Source of the DNA: Desulfobacterales bacterium
Lineage (GTDB): Bacteria; Desulfobacterota; Desulfobacteria; Desulfobacterales; Desulfosalsimonadaceae
NCBI GenBank assembly: GCA_007135795.1
Contig: SLIE01000186.1
Span: forward strand, 1-5,596
Direction: 5' to 3'
DNA length: 5,596 bases
Positions 1-5,596 of the stretch are shown piece after piece. The translations under genes and the position numbers were made by a program. The first letter of the stretch is position 1. Each line of letters begins with the position of its first letter. Under the pieces are notes generated by a model, which ran no database searches, was not told where the DNA came from, and worked only from the letters and a program-made list of their open reading frames with translations.

Positions 1-872
1 ATGGTTGTCCTTATGCCAGCGGTGAATTGGCCCGGGAAATTGCGGCCGGGTATGGTAAAAACCATAAAATCCGGGTTATGTTTCTGGCCGATCATCTGCC
101 CGCTAGCGCGGGCCCGCTGCGGCGTCTCACTTCAGCCGATGCCTCGCGAAAGGCTGGGGCAATTATTCTGGGTTGCAGCCAGGCAATCGCCGATGGCGCT
201 GAAGCGGTCATTTATACCGACGCAGACAATTCCGTACACCTGGGGCAAATCGGCCTGCTACTACGGCCATTTTTACAAGACGGTATCAGGGTTGTACTGG
301 GCAACCGCAAGCATCCGGATTCGGTACTGGTTAAAGATAGCGCCCGTTGGGGTATTGGTATTAAAAATTTGCGCCACATGCAGCGTATGATCGGGCAGGC
401 TATATTTTCTCGTGATATTCTGGATACTCAGGCTGCTTTCAAGCTGTACGAAAGCCGTCTCCTCCAGGAGATAATTGCCAATCCGACGGTATTTGATTTT
501 TCTTTTGACACCGATTGGATCGCCGCTTTCATCGCCCGCGATGAAGCGTTTGCGCAAACCCCGTTTGCGTTTCTCGATTCTGCAGCTGAGTCGGCGACGG
601 CCAAGCAGCAACCGATGACGACTTGGGAGATGCTGATCTCGGGGTTGTTGAAGTCCATGCGCCGATACAATCTGCTCCTCACATCCGCCAGTCAGGAAAT
701 GGCGCGGGTATTTGATGAGGAGATTGTCGACTATAAGGATCTGGAAAGAATTATCGACCATTTGCCGATAGAGTTACAAGATGCGGGGGAAAAGGATTAC
801 GGCAACCCTGAAGTGATGTCGCCCGAGGCAATGCAAAAGTGGATTCGCCAGCATAAAATGACCGTTTCTTGA
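1..872 (+). CDS. Family 2 glycosyltransferase, C-terminal part (5' end outside window)
   Basis: The reading frame is open from position 3 and ends at TGA 870-872, giving 289 visible residues. There is no stop upstream of the TTG at 27, so the true start lies left of the window and that TTG is probably internal. GT2 enzymes transfer a sugar from a nucleotide-sugar donor. The visible motifs fit a GT-A fold like that of dolichyl- or polyprenyl-phosphate sugar synthases. TDADNS (visible residues 72-77, bases 216-233) stands at the metal-binding DxD position. RKAGAIILG just before it resembles the family's K/R-G-x-x-x-x-G segment. GNRKHPDS (about 101-108) follows the second half of the Rossmann-like core. 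DTQAAFKLY (141-149) matches the family's DTQ-x-x-FK-L/F acceptor-loop motif. The last 100 or so residues are a charged, mostly helical tail with no clear membrane segment, so the protein is probably cytosolic or peripheral. Donor and acceptor cannot be named from this fragment. It converges on the kinase gene with a 22-bp gap. Confidence 0.82.
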   Translation, partial: GCPYASGELAREIAAGYGKNHKIRVMFLADHLPASAGPLRRLTSADASRKAGAIILGCSQAIADGAEAVIYTDADNSVHLGQIGLLLRPFLQDGIRVVLGNRKHPDSVLVKDSARWGIGIKNLRHMQRMIGQAIFSRDILDTQAAFKLYESRLLQEIIANPTVFDFSFDTDWIAAFIARDEAFAQTPFAFLDSAAESATAKQQPMTTWEMLISGLLKSMRRYNLLLTSASQEMARVFDEEIVDYKDLERIIDHLPIELQDAGEKDYGNPEVMSPEAMQKWIRQHKMTVS

Positions 873-894
873 ATCAGGGGAAGTATTGAGAGCG

Positions 895-3800
895 TTATTC
901 TGCCATATCCGTCCCGGCCAACTTGTAAATCGCCTCCAACAGTTTTGCAGAAGATTCGCTTTTGCTGACAAATCCATCCGCCCCTGCCTGGTACATCTTC
1001 TGAGTAATATCCTCGTCTTCGAACATGGAAAGTCCAATCACCCGCACTTCGGGCATCTCCATCTTGATCCTTCGCGTGGCTTCTATTCCATCCATTTTAG
1101 GCATGGAAACGTCCATTATGATCACATCGGGTTTGAGTTGCCGGGCAAGCGCCAATGCCTCTTCCCCATCAGTCGCTTCGCCCGCTAACTGAATTCCCGG
1201 CTGATCCGAAATGATTCCGATCAATCCCTGGCGCATCACCTTGTGATCGTCTGCAAACAGAACCTTGATGGTTTCAGAGCCTGAAATCATCATTTGTTTT
1301 TCAAGTGTTTCAGGTGTTGGAGACTTTGCACGGGTAATCTTTTCAGCTTCGCTGACGACGTTCAGATGGATCGGAACAGTAAGGGTGAACCGACTACCTT
1401 GTCCTGATGCGCTCTCGACGGCCAGATTACCGCCGATAGCATAGGCCCGTTCTCTCAGACTCCTCAATCCCAGGCCGGTTTTTCCCTCAAAGGAATTCAG
1501 AATGTCCGGATTGAAACCCTGCCCCGTATCGCTAACCGAGAGCGAGATCTCGTTGTCAGTGCCCCAAAGGCGGATATCAGCATTATTCACACCAGCATGT
1601 TTGACGCAATTGAACAGAAGTTCCTGGGCGGCACGGAAAAGAAATATTTGAAGCGGTACCCCTTTTATTTGAGGTGCAATTTCTGTTTCCAGCTGAACTT
1701 TCAGTTCAAACTGATCATCCATATGCCGAACCAACCATTTCAAGGAGGCAGCCAGACCAAACTGGTGCAGGACCGGCGGGCTCAATTCATGAGACAACCG
1801 TCGGGATTTTTCAAGAGAGATTCTAAGCAATTTCTCAACATTTTTCAGTGTGGGACCGGGGTCTGCTTTTTCGGATGCCAGCTGTACCTGCATTCGGGCA
1901 CTGGCGATAAGCTGCTGCAGATCATCGTGCAAAATTCCGGCAATCCGGTGGCGTTCCCGCTCTTCAGCCTCAACAAGTTCCACCGCCAGGGCCTGGAGTT
2001 GCTTTGCCCGGACCTCGGCCACTTCGGTGCGCTCGGCCACTTGTTGCTCCAGTGTTGCATTCAAGTACAATAACGATTCTTCAGCGTGTTTTCTTTCAGT
2101 GATGTCTTTGGCAAATTCAACAATTGCCACGACCGATTCGTTTTTATCCTGAATCGGATAACTGCGCAAAAGCCAAACCTTGCCATCAGGTGTCTGAATC
2201 TCCTTTTGCTGAGGCATTTTTGTTTCTTTTGTCAATAATGCGGGGCATCCTTCACACGGCACTGAACGCTCATGCCAAAGTTCATAACAATGTCTACCGA
2301 ACAAAGCCTCTGCAGGTTGATTCACGGATTCACAAGCAGCTTTGTTCACCCAAAGGACACGCAAGTCCAAATCGTAATAGCAGAACAATTCCGAGGTTGC
2401 ATTGAGGATCAGGGACTTTTCCTCTTCAGAACGCCTGAGGGCTGCCTCTGCCTGCCTTCGTTTCGTAACATCCCTGAAAAAACAGATTATTTTACCACCG
2501 TCGGTGTTCAGCCAGGTGGTGGACGCCTCGACATCGATACGGTGGCCGTCTTTTTTTAGATAACGGAACTCAAAAAGCGCCGATCCTTTTTTTTGAATCC
2601 GTTTAATTTGATTGGCCAGGTCGACATTCGCTGAATCATAGTTCAGATCGGCAATGTGCATTTTCAGCAATTCTTCTTTAGTATAGCCTGACATGCGGCA
2701 GAAAGCTTCGTTGGTCCCGATTACTGACCCCGCGGCATCAAGCAGCAGAAAGCTGTCTTGCGTGGTCTCGATGATAGCATTGGAATACCGGTCTCGCTCG
2801 TTGAGGGCGTTTCTTTCAGCCTCGCGGCGCAAAGTGATATCTCTTGAACTTAATACGATCTCCTTTGGATTTCCAAGCTCATCGAGGATTGGCCTTCCAG
2901 CGGTTTCCAGCCATGTATAACCGCCATCCGCACGCCGGTATCTGCATTCAACGTTACGACCAGTTTCAGGGTCGGCCAGAAATGACTCTAGCGTGGATAC
3001 CATTTCAGGCACATCGTCGGGATGGATAAATTCCATGGCATTTCTGCCCATCAACGTTTTGGGATCGTATCCCAGGATGTCGTGAAATCCCCCTAAGAAC
3101 TTATAATTCCCTTCAAGGTCGACCAATGAAACCAGATCGAACATATTGTCCGTTATATGTTGCAACAACTCTGTTTTTTCTCTGAGGGCCTTCTCCGCGC
3201 CTTTGCGCGCCGTGATGTCCCGGGCAACGTGCACGCTCCCTAAAAAACACCCTTCCGAATCATGCACGGGGGTGACAGACATTTCAAAGATCCCGTTCAA
3301 TTGCTTTTCGAATACTTCCTTACATACCGTGCTGCCGGTGCTTAAGGTTTCAGGATGTGGGCAATAGGCAGGAGGTCCCGGCAGACCGTGCACCACCTCG
3401 TAACAAATACGCCCTGTAATATCATCCCGGGAAACATTTACACGTTCAGCCATGGCTTTGTTGGCACGGATAATATGGTAATCATTGTCAATCAGCGCGA
3501 TCGGATCGGGAACCGCATCAAAGGTGTTTTCCCATTGCTTGTTGGCGACTTCAGCGTCGTGCTTTTGCTGGATCAGCAATTCCTGGGTTTTTCTGCGTTC
3601 AGAGATATCCGAAGTAAATCCTTCGAAGCAGACGATTTTTCCACTTTGATCCCTGATGGCCCTGACATTAGTGGATGCCCAGAACTCCGAACCATCACGA
3701 CGACGCATTGGATATTCATAATTGAGAATCTCTCCGGTGTTTTCCAGAAACTGTTTGAATTTTATTCTATCATCTGGATCGGAATAAACTTGCATGCCAA

Positions 3801-4002
3801 TATCCGTTATCAAGGCAACAACCGCCTCAGGTGTTTCATAACCGTACATCAACGCCAAGGTCTGATTGACAGCGATGAACCTGCCTTCAGGGGTGGATAT
3901 GAAAAATCCGATCGGTGCGTTCATCAAAACATCGGGGATCTTCCACGGGCTTGCCGAACCGTCTGGAGTGTCATTTTGTTTTGGGGTTCTTTTTTCAGGC
4001 AT
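895..4002 (-). CDS. Hybrid sensor histidine kinase: 5 x PAS, HisKA_3, HATPase_c, C-terminal receiver domain
   Basis: This is a 1035-residue cytosolic sensor kinase with no signal peptide or membrane segment. Five PAS domains lie at about 20-135, 150-268, 275-392, 400-515 and 525-635. Four of the five end in a D-I/V-T/S-x-R-x-type signature (for example DITERK) and PAS3 ends in DITLRR. A heptad-rich linker (about 640-685) leads to a NarL-family dimerisation/phosphoacceptor domain with LHDDLQQ, phosphoacceptor H692. The ATPase has an N box around N798 (QELLFN), G1 DTGQG 825-829 and G2 GLGL 843-846. After a loose linker (881-907) comes a NarL/FixJ-type receiver with acidic pair D918-D919, phosphorylatable D964 ([10 protein letters not shown]), switch S992 and K1014. 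It has no HTH. PAS5 carries Cys572, His577, Cys583 and Cys586, and PAS2 keeps part of this set. Expected activity is autophosphorylation with transfer to its own receiver and an unseen partner. The signal is unknown. ATG 4002 is the first start after an in-frame stop at 4057-4059. Its ribosome site is weak. Confidence 0.95.
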   Translation of the reverse strand: MPEKRTPKQNDTPDGSASPWKIPDVLMNAPIGFFISTPEGRFIAVNQTLALMYGYETPEAVVALITDIGMQVYSDPDDRIKFKQFLENTGEILNYEYPMRRRDGSEFWASTNVRAIRDQSGKIVCFEGFTSDISERRKTQELLIQQKHDAEVANKQWENTFDAVPDPIALIDNDYHIIRANKAMAERVNVSRDDITGRICYEVVHGLPGPPAYCPHPETLSTGSTVCKEVFEKQLNGIFEMSVTPVHDSEGCFLGSVHVARDITARKGAEKALREKTELLQHITDNMFDLVSLVDLEGNYKFLGGFHDILGYDPKTLMGRNAMEFIHPDDVPEMVSTLESFLADPETGRNVECRYRRADGGYTWLETAGRPILDELGNPKEIVLSSRDITLRREAERNALNERDRYSNAIIETTQDSFLLLDAAGSVIGTNEAFCRMSGYTKEELLKMHIADLNYDSANVDLANQIKRIQKKGSALFEFRYLKKDGHRIDVEASTTWLNTDGGKIICFFRDVTKRRQAEAALRRSEEEKSLILNATSELFCYYDLDLRVLWVNKAACESVNQPAEALFGRHCYELWHERSVPCEGCPALLTKETKMPQQKEIQTPDGKVWLLRSYPIQDKNESVVAIVEFAKDITERKHAEESLLYLNATLEQQVAERTEVAEVRAKQLQALAVELVEAEERERHRIAGILHDDLQQLIASARMQVQLASEKADPGPTLKNVEKLLRISLEKSRRLSHELSPPVLHQFGLAASLKWLVRHMDDQFELKVQLETEIAPQIKGVPLQIFLFRAAQELLFNCVKHAGVNNADIRLWGTDNEISLSVSDTGQGFNPDILNSFEGKTGLGLRSLRERAYAIGGNLAVESASGQGSRFTLTVPIHLNVVSEAEKITRAKSPTPETLEKQMMISGSETIKVLFADDHKVMRQGLIGIISDQPGIQLAGEATDGEEALALARQLKPDVIIMDVSMPKMDGIEATRRIKMEMPEVRVIGLSMFEDEDITQKMYQAGADGFVSKSESSAKLLEAIYKLAGTDMAE

Positions 4003-4154
4003 ATGTTGATCACTTTGGATGAATTGGTGATAAACCGTAAAAAAGTGAGTGAAAATACTATCGAATCAGGAAGCCAGGGGATGGTATCATTGAAGTCGGA
4101 TATAAATAATAGCTCAGATTTGGGAACCTGATGATGTGTTATAAAATTTTATGT

Positions 4155-4163
4155 TGTTATAAT
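4155..4163 (+). promoter_or_regulatory. Candidate extended -10 promoter toward the AEC gene
   Basis: TGTTATAAT is an extended -10 element: TG, one base, then a perfect TATAAT at 4158-4163. It sits inside an AT-rich block. No good -35 hexamer is seen at 16-18 bp upstream (TGTGTT at 17 bp). Transcription would start near 4170, giving a leader of about 215 nt that includes repeat copy 1 and the UUCG hairpin. This rests on sequence match only. Confidence 0.3.
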
Positions 4164-4184
4164 ATTTTTAAATTGTAAAGTTAA
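4156..4184 (-). promoter_or_regulatory. Candidate sigma-70-type promoter toward the kinase gene
   Basis: On the minus strand, TTAACT (4179-4184) is separated by exactly 17 bp from TATAAC (4156-4161). These match the -35 and -10 consensus at 4 of 6 and 5 of 6 positions. Transcription would start near 4149, about 147 nt before the kinase start codon. The -10 overlaps the plus-strand candidate, so the two promoters could not be occupied together. Because the region is AT-rich, chance matches are likely. Confidence 0.3.
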
Positions 4185-4261
4185 ATTTTATGCGTTCGCA
4201 AAAAAGGCCGATATCTCCGTTACGCGCAATTCCTCAGAATTTGACGTACAATTAAGTATTT

Positions 4262-4298
4262 TGCATTCTTAGAGATTGCGCAAGCCTTGATCTTGAAC
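4262..4298 (+). repeat. 37-bp intergenic direct repeat, copy 1 (upstream of the AEC gene)
   Basis: This stretch begins TGCATTCTT and ends TTGAAC. It matches 5312-5348 at 35 of 37 positions, in the same orientation. The two differences are A at 4271 (C in copy 2) and T at 4294 (C in copy 2). The core holds the 8-bp palindrome TTGCGCAA (4276-4283). The outer inverted repeat that is perfect in copy 2 is weakened here, leaving one mismatch and one G-T pair. Sequence further downstream (CGACTTTACGG) loosely resembles sequence after copy 2, so the element may have been longer. Confidence 0.85.
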
Positions 4299-4314
4299 TA
4301 CTGGTCGCGACTTT

Positions 4315-4336
4315 ACGGCCGTATTCGTATGGCTGT
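4315..4336 (+). other. UUCG-capped hairpin in the AEC gene leader
   Basis: ACGGCCGTA (4315-4323) pairs with TATGGCTGT (4328-4336), leaving TTCG (4324-4327) as a four-base loop. The stem has nine pairs, two of which are G-U on the plus strand. On the minus strand those two would be A-C mismatches, so any RNA structure is for plus-strand transcripts. It lies about 50 nt upstream of the AEC start codon. T-rich sequence follows only about 18 nt later (4355 onward), too far for a classical terminator. An alternative pairing of GCCG (4318-4321) with CGGC (4341-4344) would exclude it. Confidence 0.4.
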
Positions 4337-4385
4337 TATCCGGCAGCAGGAATTGGTTTTTAAATTTTTTTGAAATGATATTCTT

Positions 4386-5303
4386 ATGCATATTATTGCC
4401 ACCATTATCCCCATATTTGTTGTGATCACCATTGGATGGATAGCGCGTCAAAGGGGGTTTATTCCGAAAGAATTTATAGGCCCTGCCAACCGACTGGTTT
4501 TCTACCTGGCCATTCCTGTATTGATCTTTCATGCAATCAGTCAGGGTTCCCTAAGCAGGGATTTAAACAGTCAGGTGGCGCTCATTACCCTTGCCACGCT
4601 GATCCTTTTTTTTCTTCTGACATGGGGGGGGTGCCGGCTCGTCCGCATGGGAAACAGTCAGATCGGCACCTTTATGCAAAGTGCGTATCATGGGAACCTT
4701 GGCTATATCGGACTTGCGGTCGCTTATTACTTCCTGGGCGACAGTGGTCTTGCCAGTGCCAGTATCATAGCTGGGTTTCTGATGATTCTGCAAAATTTCC
4801 TCTCGGTTTTCATCTTGCAATATTATAGCAGTGGCGATAAATCCGGAGAAAAGATATTTGAAATGGTGAGAAAAATTCTTAGCAATCCGGTGGTTATTTC
4901 CGCACTCGTGGGGATTTTGTTTTCTGCCCTTGAAATACCGCTTCATCCGATTGTTACAAGCACTCTCGATATTATCAGCGGCATGGCGCTGCCACTGGCG
5001 CTTTTGCTGATTGGGGCATCGCTTTCCCTTTTGATAAGTAAGAATTTTTTTGCAGTCAGTGTTGCCGGTCTCCTTAAATTGATCCTGCTTCCCGGGTTGG
5101 GATTGCTCTTCTATCGCCTCTGCGGAGTACCATCTGCCGATTATTTGCCGGCGCTCATCTTGCTGGCTTCACCAACTGCGACAATAGCCTATGTGATGGC
5201 ATGGGAAATGAATGGTGATACGGATTTTGCCGTGGCAGCGATTTCCACTAACACGTTTGCTTCAGCACTGACTTTTGTTTTCTGGTTGTATCTGGCGGGT
5301 TGA
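4386..5303 (+). CDS. AEC (auxin efflux carrier-like) family transporter
   Basis: This is a 305-residue, very hydrophobic inner-membrane protein of the usual length for the bacterial AEC/Mem_trans family. The family comprises secondary carriers of organic acids such as malate or malonate in characterised cases. About ten membrane segments can be drawn in a 5+5 arrangement: roughly 5-22, 36-52, 63-81, 98-117, 122-146, 166-184, 197-217, 221-244, 253-273 and 281-303. The soluble loop at 147-165 lies between the halves. Family landmarks are NRLVFYLAIPVLIF (35-48), HGNLGYIGL (102-110), NPVVISALVG (167-176), PLALLLIGASL (203-213) and SPTATIAYVMAWEMNGD (262-278). The start ATG has only a weak upstream ribosome site (a purine patch in TTGAAATGA), and no better in-frame start is visible. 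The gene stands alone. It is divergent from the kinase and bracketed by two copies of a 37-bp repeat. An 8-T and an 8-G run sit close together in the region for segment 3. The substrate cannot be predicted. Confidence 0.93.
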   Translation: MHIIATIIPIFVVITIGWIARQRGFIPKEFIGPANRLVFYLAIPVLIFHAISQGSLSRDLNSQVALITLATLILFFLLTWGGCRLVRMGNSQIGTFMQSAYHGNLGYIGLAVAYYFLGDSGLASASIIAGFLMILQNFLSVFILQYYSSGDKSGEKIFEMVRKILSNPVVISALVGILFSALEIPLHPIVTSTLDIISGMALPLALLLIGASLSLLISKNFFAVSVAGLLKLILLPGLGLLFYRLCGVPSADYLPALILLASPTATIAYVMAWEMNGDTDFAVAAISTNTFASALTFVFWLYLAG

Positions 5304-5311
5304 AATTACGC

Positions 5312-5348
5312 TGCATTCTTCGAGATTGCGCAAGCCTTGATCTCGAAC
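5312..5348 (+). repeat. 37-bp intergenic direct repeat, copy 2 (downstream of the AEC gene)
   Basis: This is the second copy of the repeat at 4262-4298. It starts 8 bp after the AEC stop codon and 1050 bp from copy 1. It contains a perfect 8-bp inverted repeat, TTCGAGAT (5319-5326) with ATCTCGAA (5340-5347). A smaller CAAG-C-CTTG inverted repeat (5331-5339) and the palindrome TTGCGCAA (5326-5333) lie inside it. As RNA it could fold into a hairpin just after the transporter gene, but no T run follows, so it is not a standard terminator. It is probably a member of a dispersed intergenic repeat family; that part is inference. Confidence 0.85.
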
Positions 5349-5370
5349 GTTTACAAAGCCGTCTTGCCTC

Positions 5371-5385
5371 GACTCTTTACGAGTC
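5371..5385. repeat. Small inverted repeat GACTC-tttac-GAGTC
   Basis: A perfect 5-bp inverted repeat with a 5-bp spacer lies 22 bp after repeat copy 2. A related but imperfect unit, CGTTTACAAAGCCG, occurs just before it (5348-5361). Both contain TTTAC at their centre. Together with copy 2 they suggest one composite palindromic element of about 75 bp (5312-5386). No T run follows on either strand. Confidence 0.5.
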
Positions 5386-5476
5386 CATCAAATTTCAATG
5401 CAATGGATCCGGGACAATCGGAGGACAGGACGACAGAATTTGATTACGCGTGAATGTAATATCCCCAGGAACTAAC

Positions 5477-5509
5477 AAAAAAGGGATTCAGATATTATCT
5501 GAACCCCTT
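5477..5509 (-). terminator. Rho-independent terminator of the tRNA-Asp transcript
   Basis: Read on the minus strand, AAGGGGTTCAGA (5498-5509) pairs with TCTGAATCCCTT (5481-5492) around a 5-nt loop. T residues continue to 5477, and the run then ends in G. The stem has 12 pairs. One of them is G-U in the minus-strand RNA but would be an A-C mismatch on the plus strand, which argues for minus-strand use. It begins only 6 nt after the tRNA CCA end, as expected for a terminator closing the tRNA operon. Confidence 0.88.
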
Positions 5510-5515
5510 GATTGG

Positions 5516-5593
5516 TGGCGGGAGCGACGAGACTCGAACTCGCGACCTCCGGCGTGACAGGCCGGCGTTCTAACCAAACTGAACTACGCCCCC
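5516..5593 (-). tRNA. tRNA-Asp (anticodon GUC), CCA encoded
   Basis: On the minus strand a complete 78-nt cloverleaf can be folded. The acceptor stem GGGGGCG (5587-5593) pairs with CGCTCCC (5520-5526) with one G-U pair. The D arm is GTTC/GAAC. The anticodon stem CCGGC/GCCGG encloses the loop CTGTCAC, with anticodon GTC reading aspartate codons. The T arm is GCGAG-TTCGAGT-CTCGT. The discriminator base is G and the CCA end is encoded (TGG at 5516-5518 on the plus strand). G73 and the GUC anticodon agree with aspartate identity. Only three bases remain upstream of its 5' end, so the promoter, and any co-transcribed upstream tRNA, is outside the window. Confidence 0.98.
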
Positions 5594-5596
5594 GCA

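Larger units (their letters stand above)
4003..4385. other. Divergent intergenic region between kinase and AEC genes (383 bp)
   Basis: No protein gene or RNA gene is recognisable here. Next to the kinase start there is a purine-rich stretch, and a block at about 4135-4195 is extremely AT-rich and holds both candidate promoters. Position 4197 onward returns to mixed composition and contains repeat copy 1 (4262-4298), the palindrome TACGGCCGTA (4314-4323), the UUCG hairpin, and a T-rich run just before the AEC start. A long plus-strand frame running into this region from inside the kinase gene is an antisense shadow with no protein family character. Confidence 0.7.

Noticed and set aside
273..761. 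A 162-codon minus-strand open frame inside the glycosyltransferase gene
   Set aside because: The plus-strand frame carries clear GT2 motifs across the same bases. The antisense translation resembles nothing recognisable.
895..1293. Separate internal translation start for the receiver domain (Met904/Met905)
   Set aside because: No ribosome binding site is visible before these codons and the reading frame is continuous with the kinase, so a single fusion protein is the simpler reading.
3355..4131. A 258-codon plus-strand open frame opposite the kinase gene
   Set aside because: It lies antisense to PAS1 and PAS2, which have strong family motifs. Its translation shows no domain character, so it is a shadow frame.
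4003..4140. Sigma-54 promoter upstream of the kinase
   Set aside because: A TGGCTT on the minus strand lacks the required GC at the -12 spacing.
4262..5348. Integron cassette with attC sites around the transporter
   Set aside because: The repeats are short. They lack the paired GTTRRRY/RYYYAAC core sites and no integrase is visible.
4262..5348. CRISPR array or composite transposon
   Set aside because: There are only two copies 1050 bp apart with a housekeeping-type gene between them. There are no spacers, no transposase and no target-site duplication.
5398..5475. A 25-codon open frame after repeat copy 2
   Set aside because: It has no ribosome binding site, no recognisable product and a composition like its surroundings. 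Chance frames of this length are expected.
5516..5593. tRNA-Asp as an integration site of a mobile element
   Set aside because: The tRNA is intact, and I see no second copy of its 3' end elsewhere in the window and no integrase gene.

Overview
The window reads as an ordinary stretch of bacterial chromosome. It holds three protein genes (one cut by the left edge), one tRNA gene, and an intergenic repeat present twice. Base composition is roughly balanced. The large multi-PAS sensor kinase with a Cys-containing PAS module, next to generic metabolic genes, is the style I associate with Desulfobacterota (Deltaproteobacteria, sulfate-reducer relatives). That placement is an inference from protein style, not proof.

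Layout from left to right. Positions 1-872 (+) hold the C-terminal 289 residues of a family 2 glycosyltransferase (GT-A fold, polyprenyl-phosphate-sugar-synthase-like). It is followed after only 22 bp, convergently, by 895-4002 (-), a 1035-residue soluble hybrid histidine kinase. The kinase has five PAS domains, a NarL-type HisKA_3/HATPase core and a C-terminal receiver domain without a DNA-binding domain. Positions 4003-4385 form a 383-bp divergent intergenic region. It has a very AT-rich core with overlapping candidate promoters for both directions, the first copy of a 37-bp repeat, and a UUCG-capped hairpin. Positions 4386-5303 (+) encode a 305-residue AEC-family (auxin efflux carrier-like) membrane transporter. 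Positions 5304-5515 hold the second repeat copy, a small inverted repeat and a Rho-independent terminator. That terminator belongs to the tRNA-Asp(GUC) gene at 5516-5593 (-).

The genes do not form an obvious pathway. The kinase and the transporter are divergent and could share a control region, but nothing shows that one controls the other. The kinase has no cognate DNA-binding regulator in the window, so it looks like an orphan whose partner lies elsewhere. The points most worth a second look are a Cys/His motif shared by PAS2 and PAS5 of the kinase (complete in PAS5, partly eroded in PAS2), the near-identical direct repeats bracketing the transporter, and paired 8-nt homopolymers inside the transporter gene. 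I found no convincing evidence of a new defence, mobile or biosynthetic system here.
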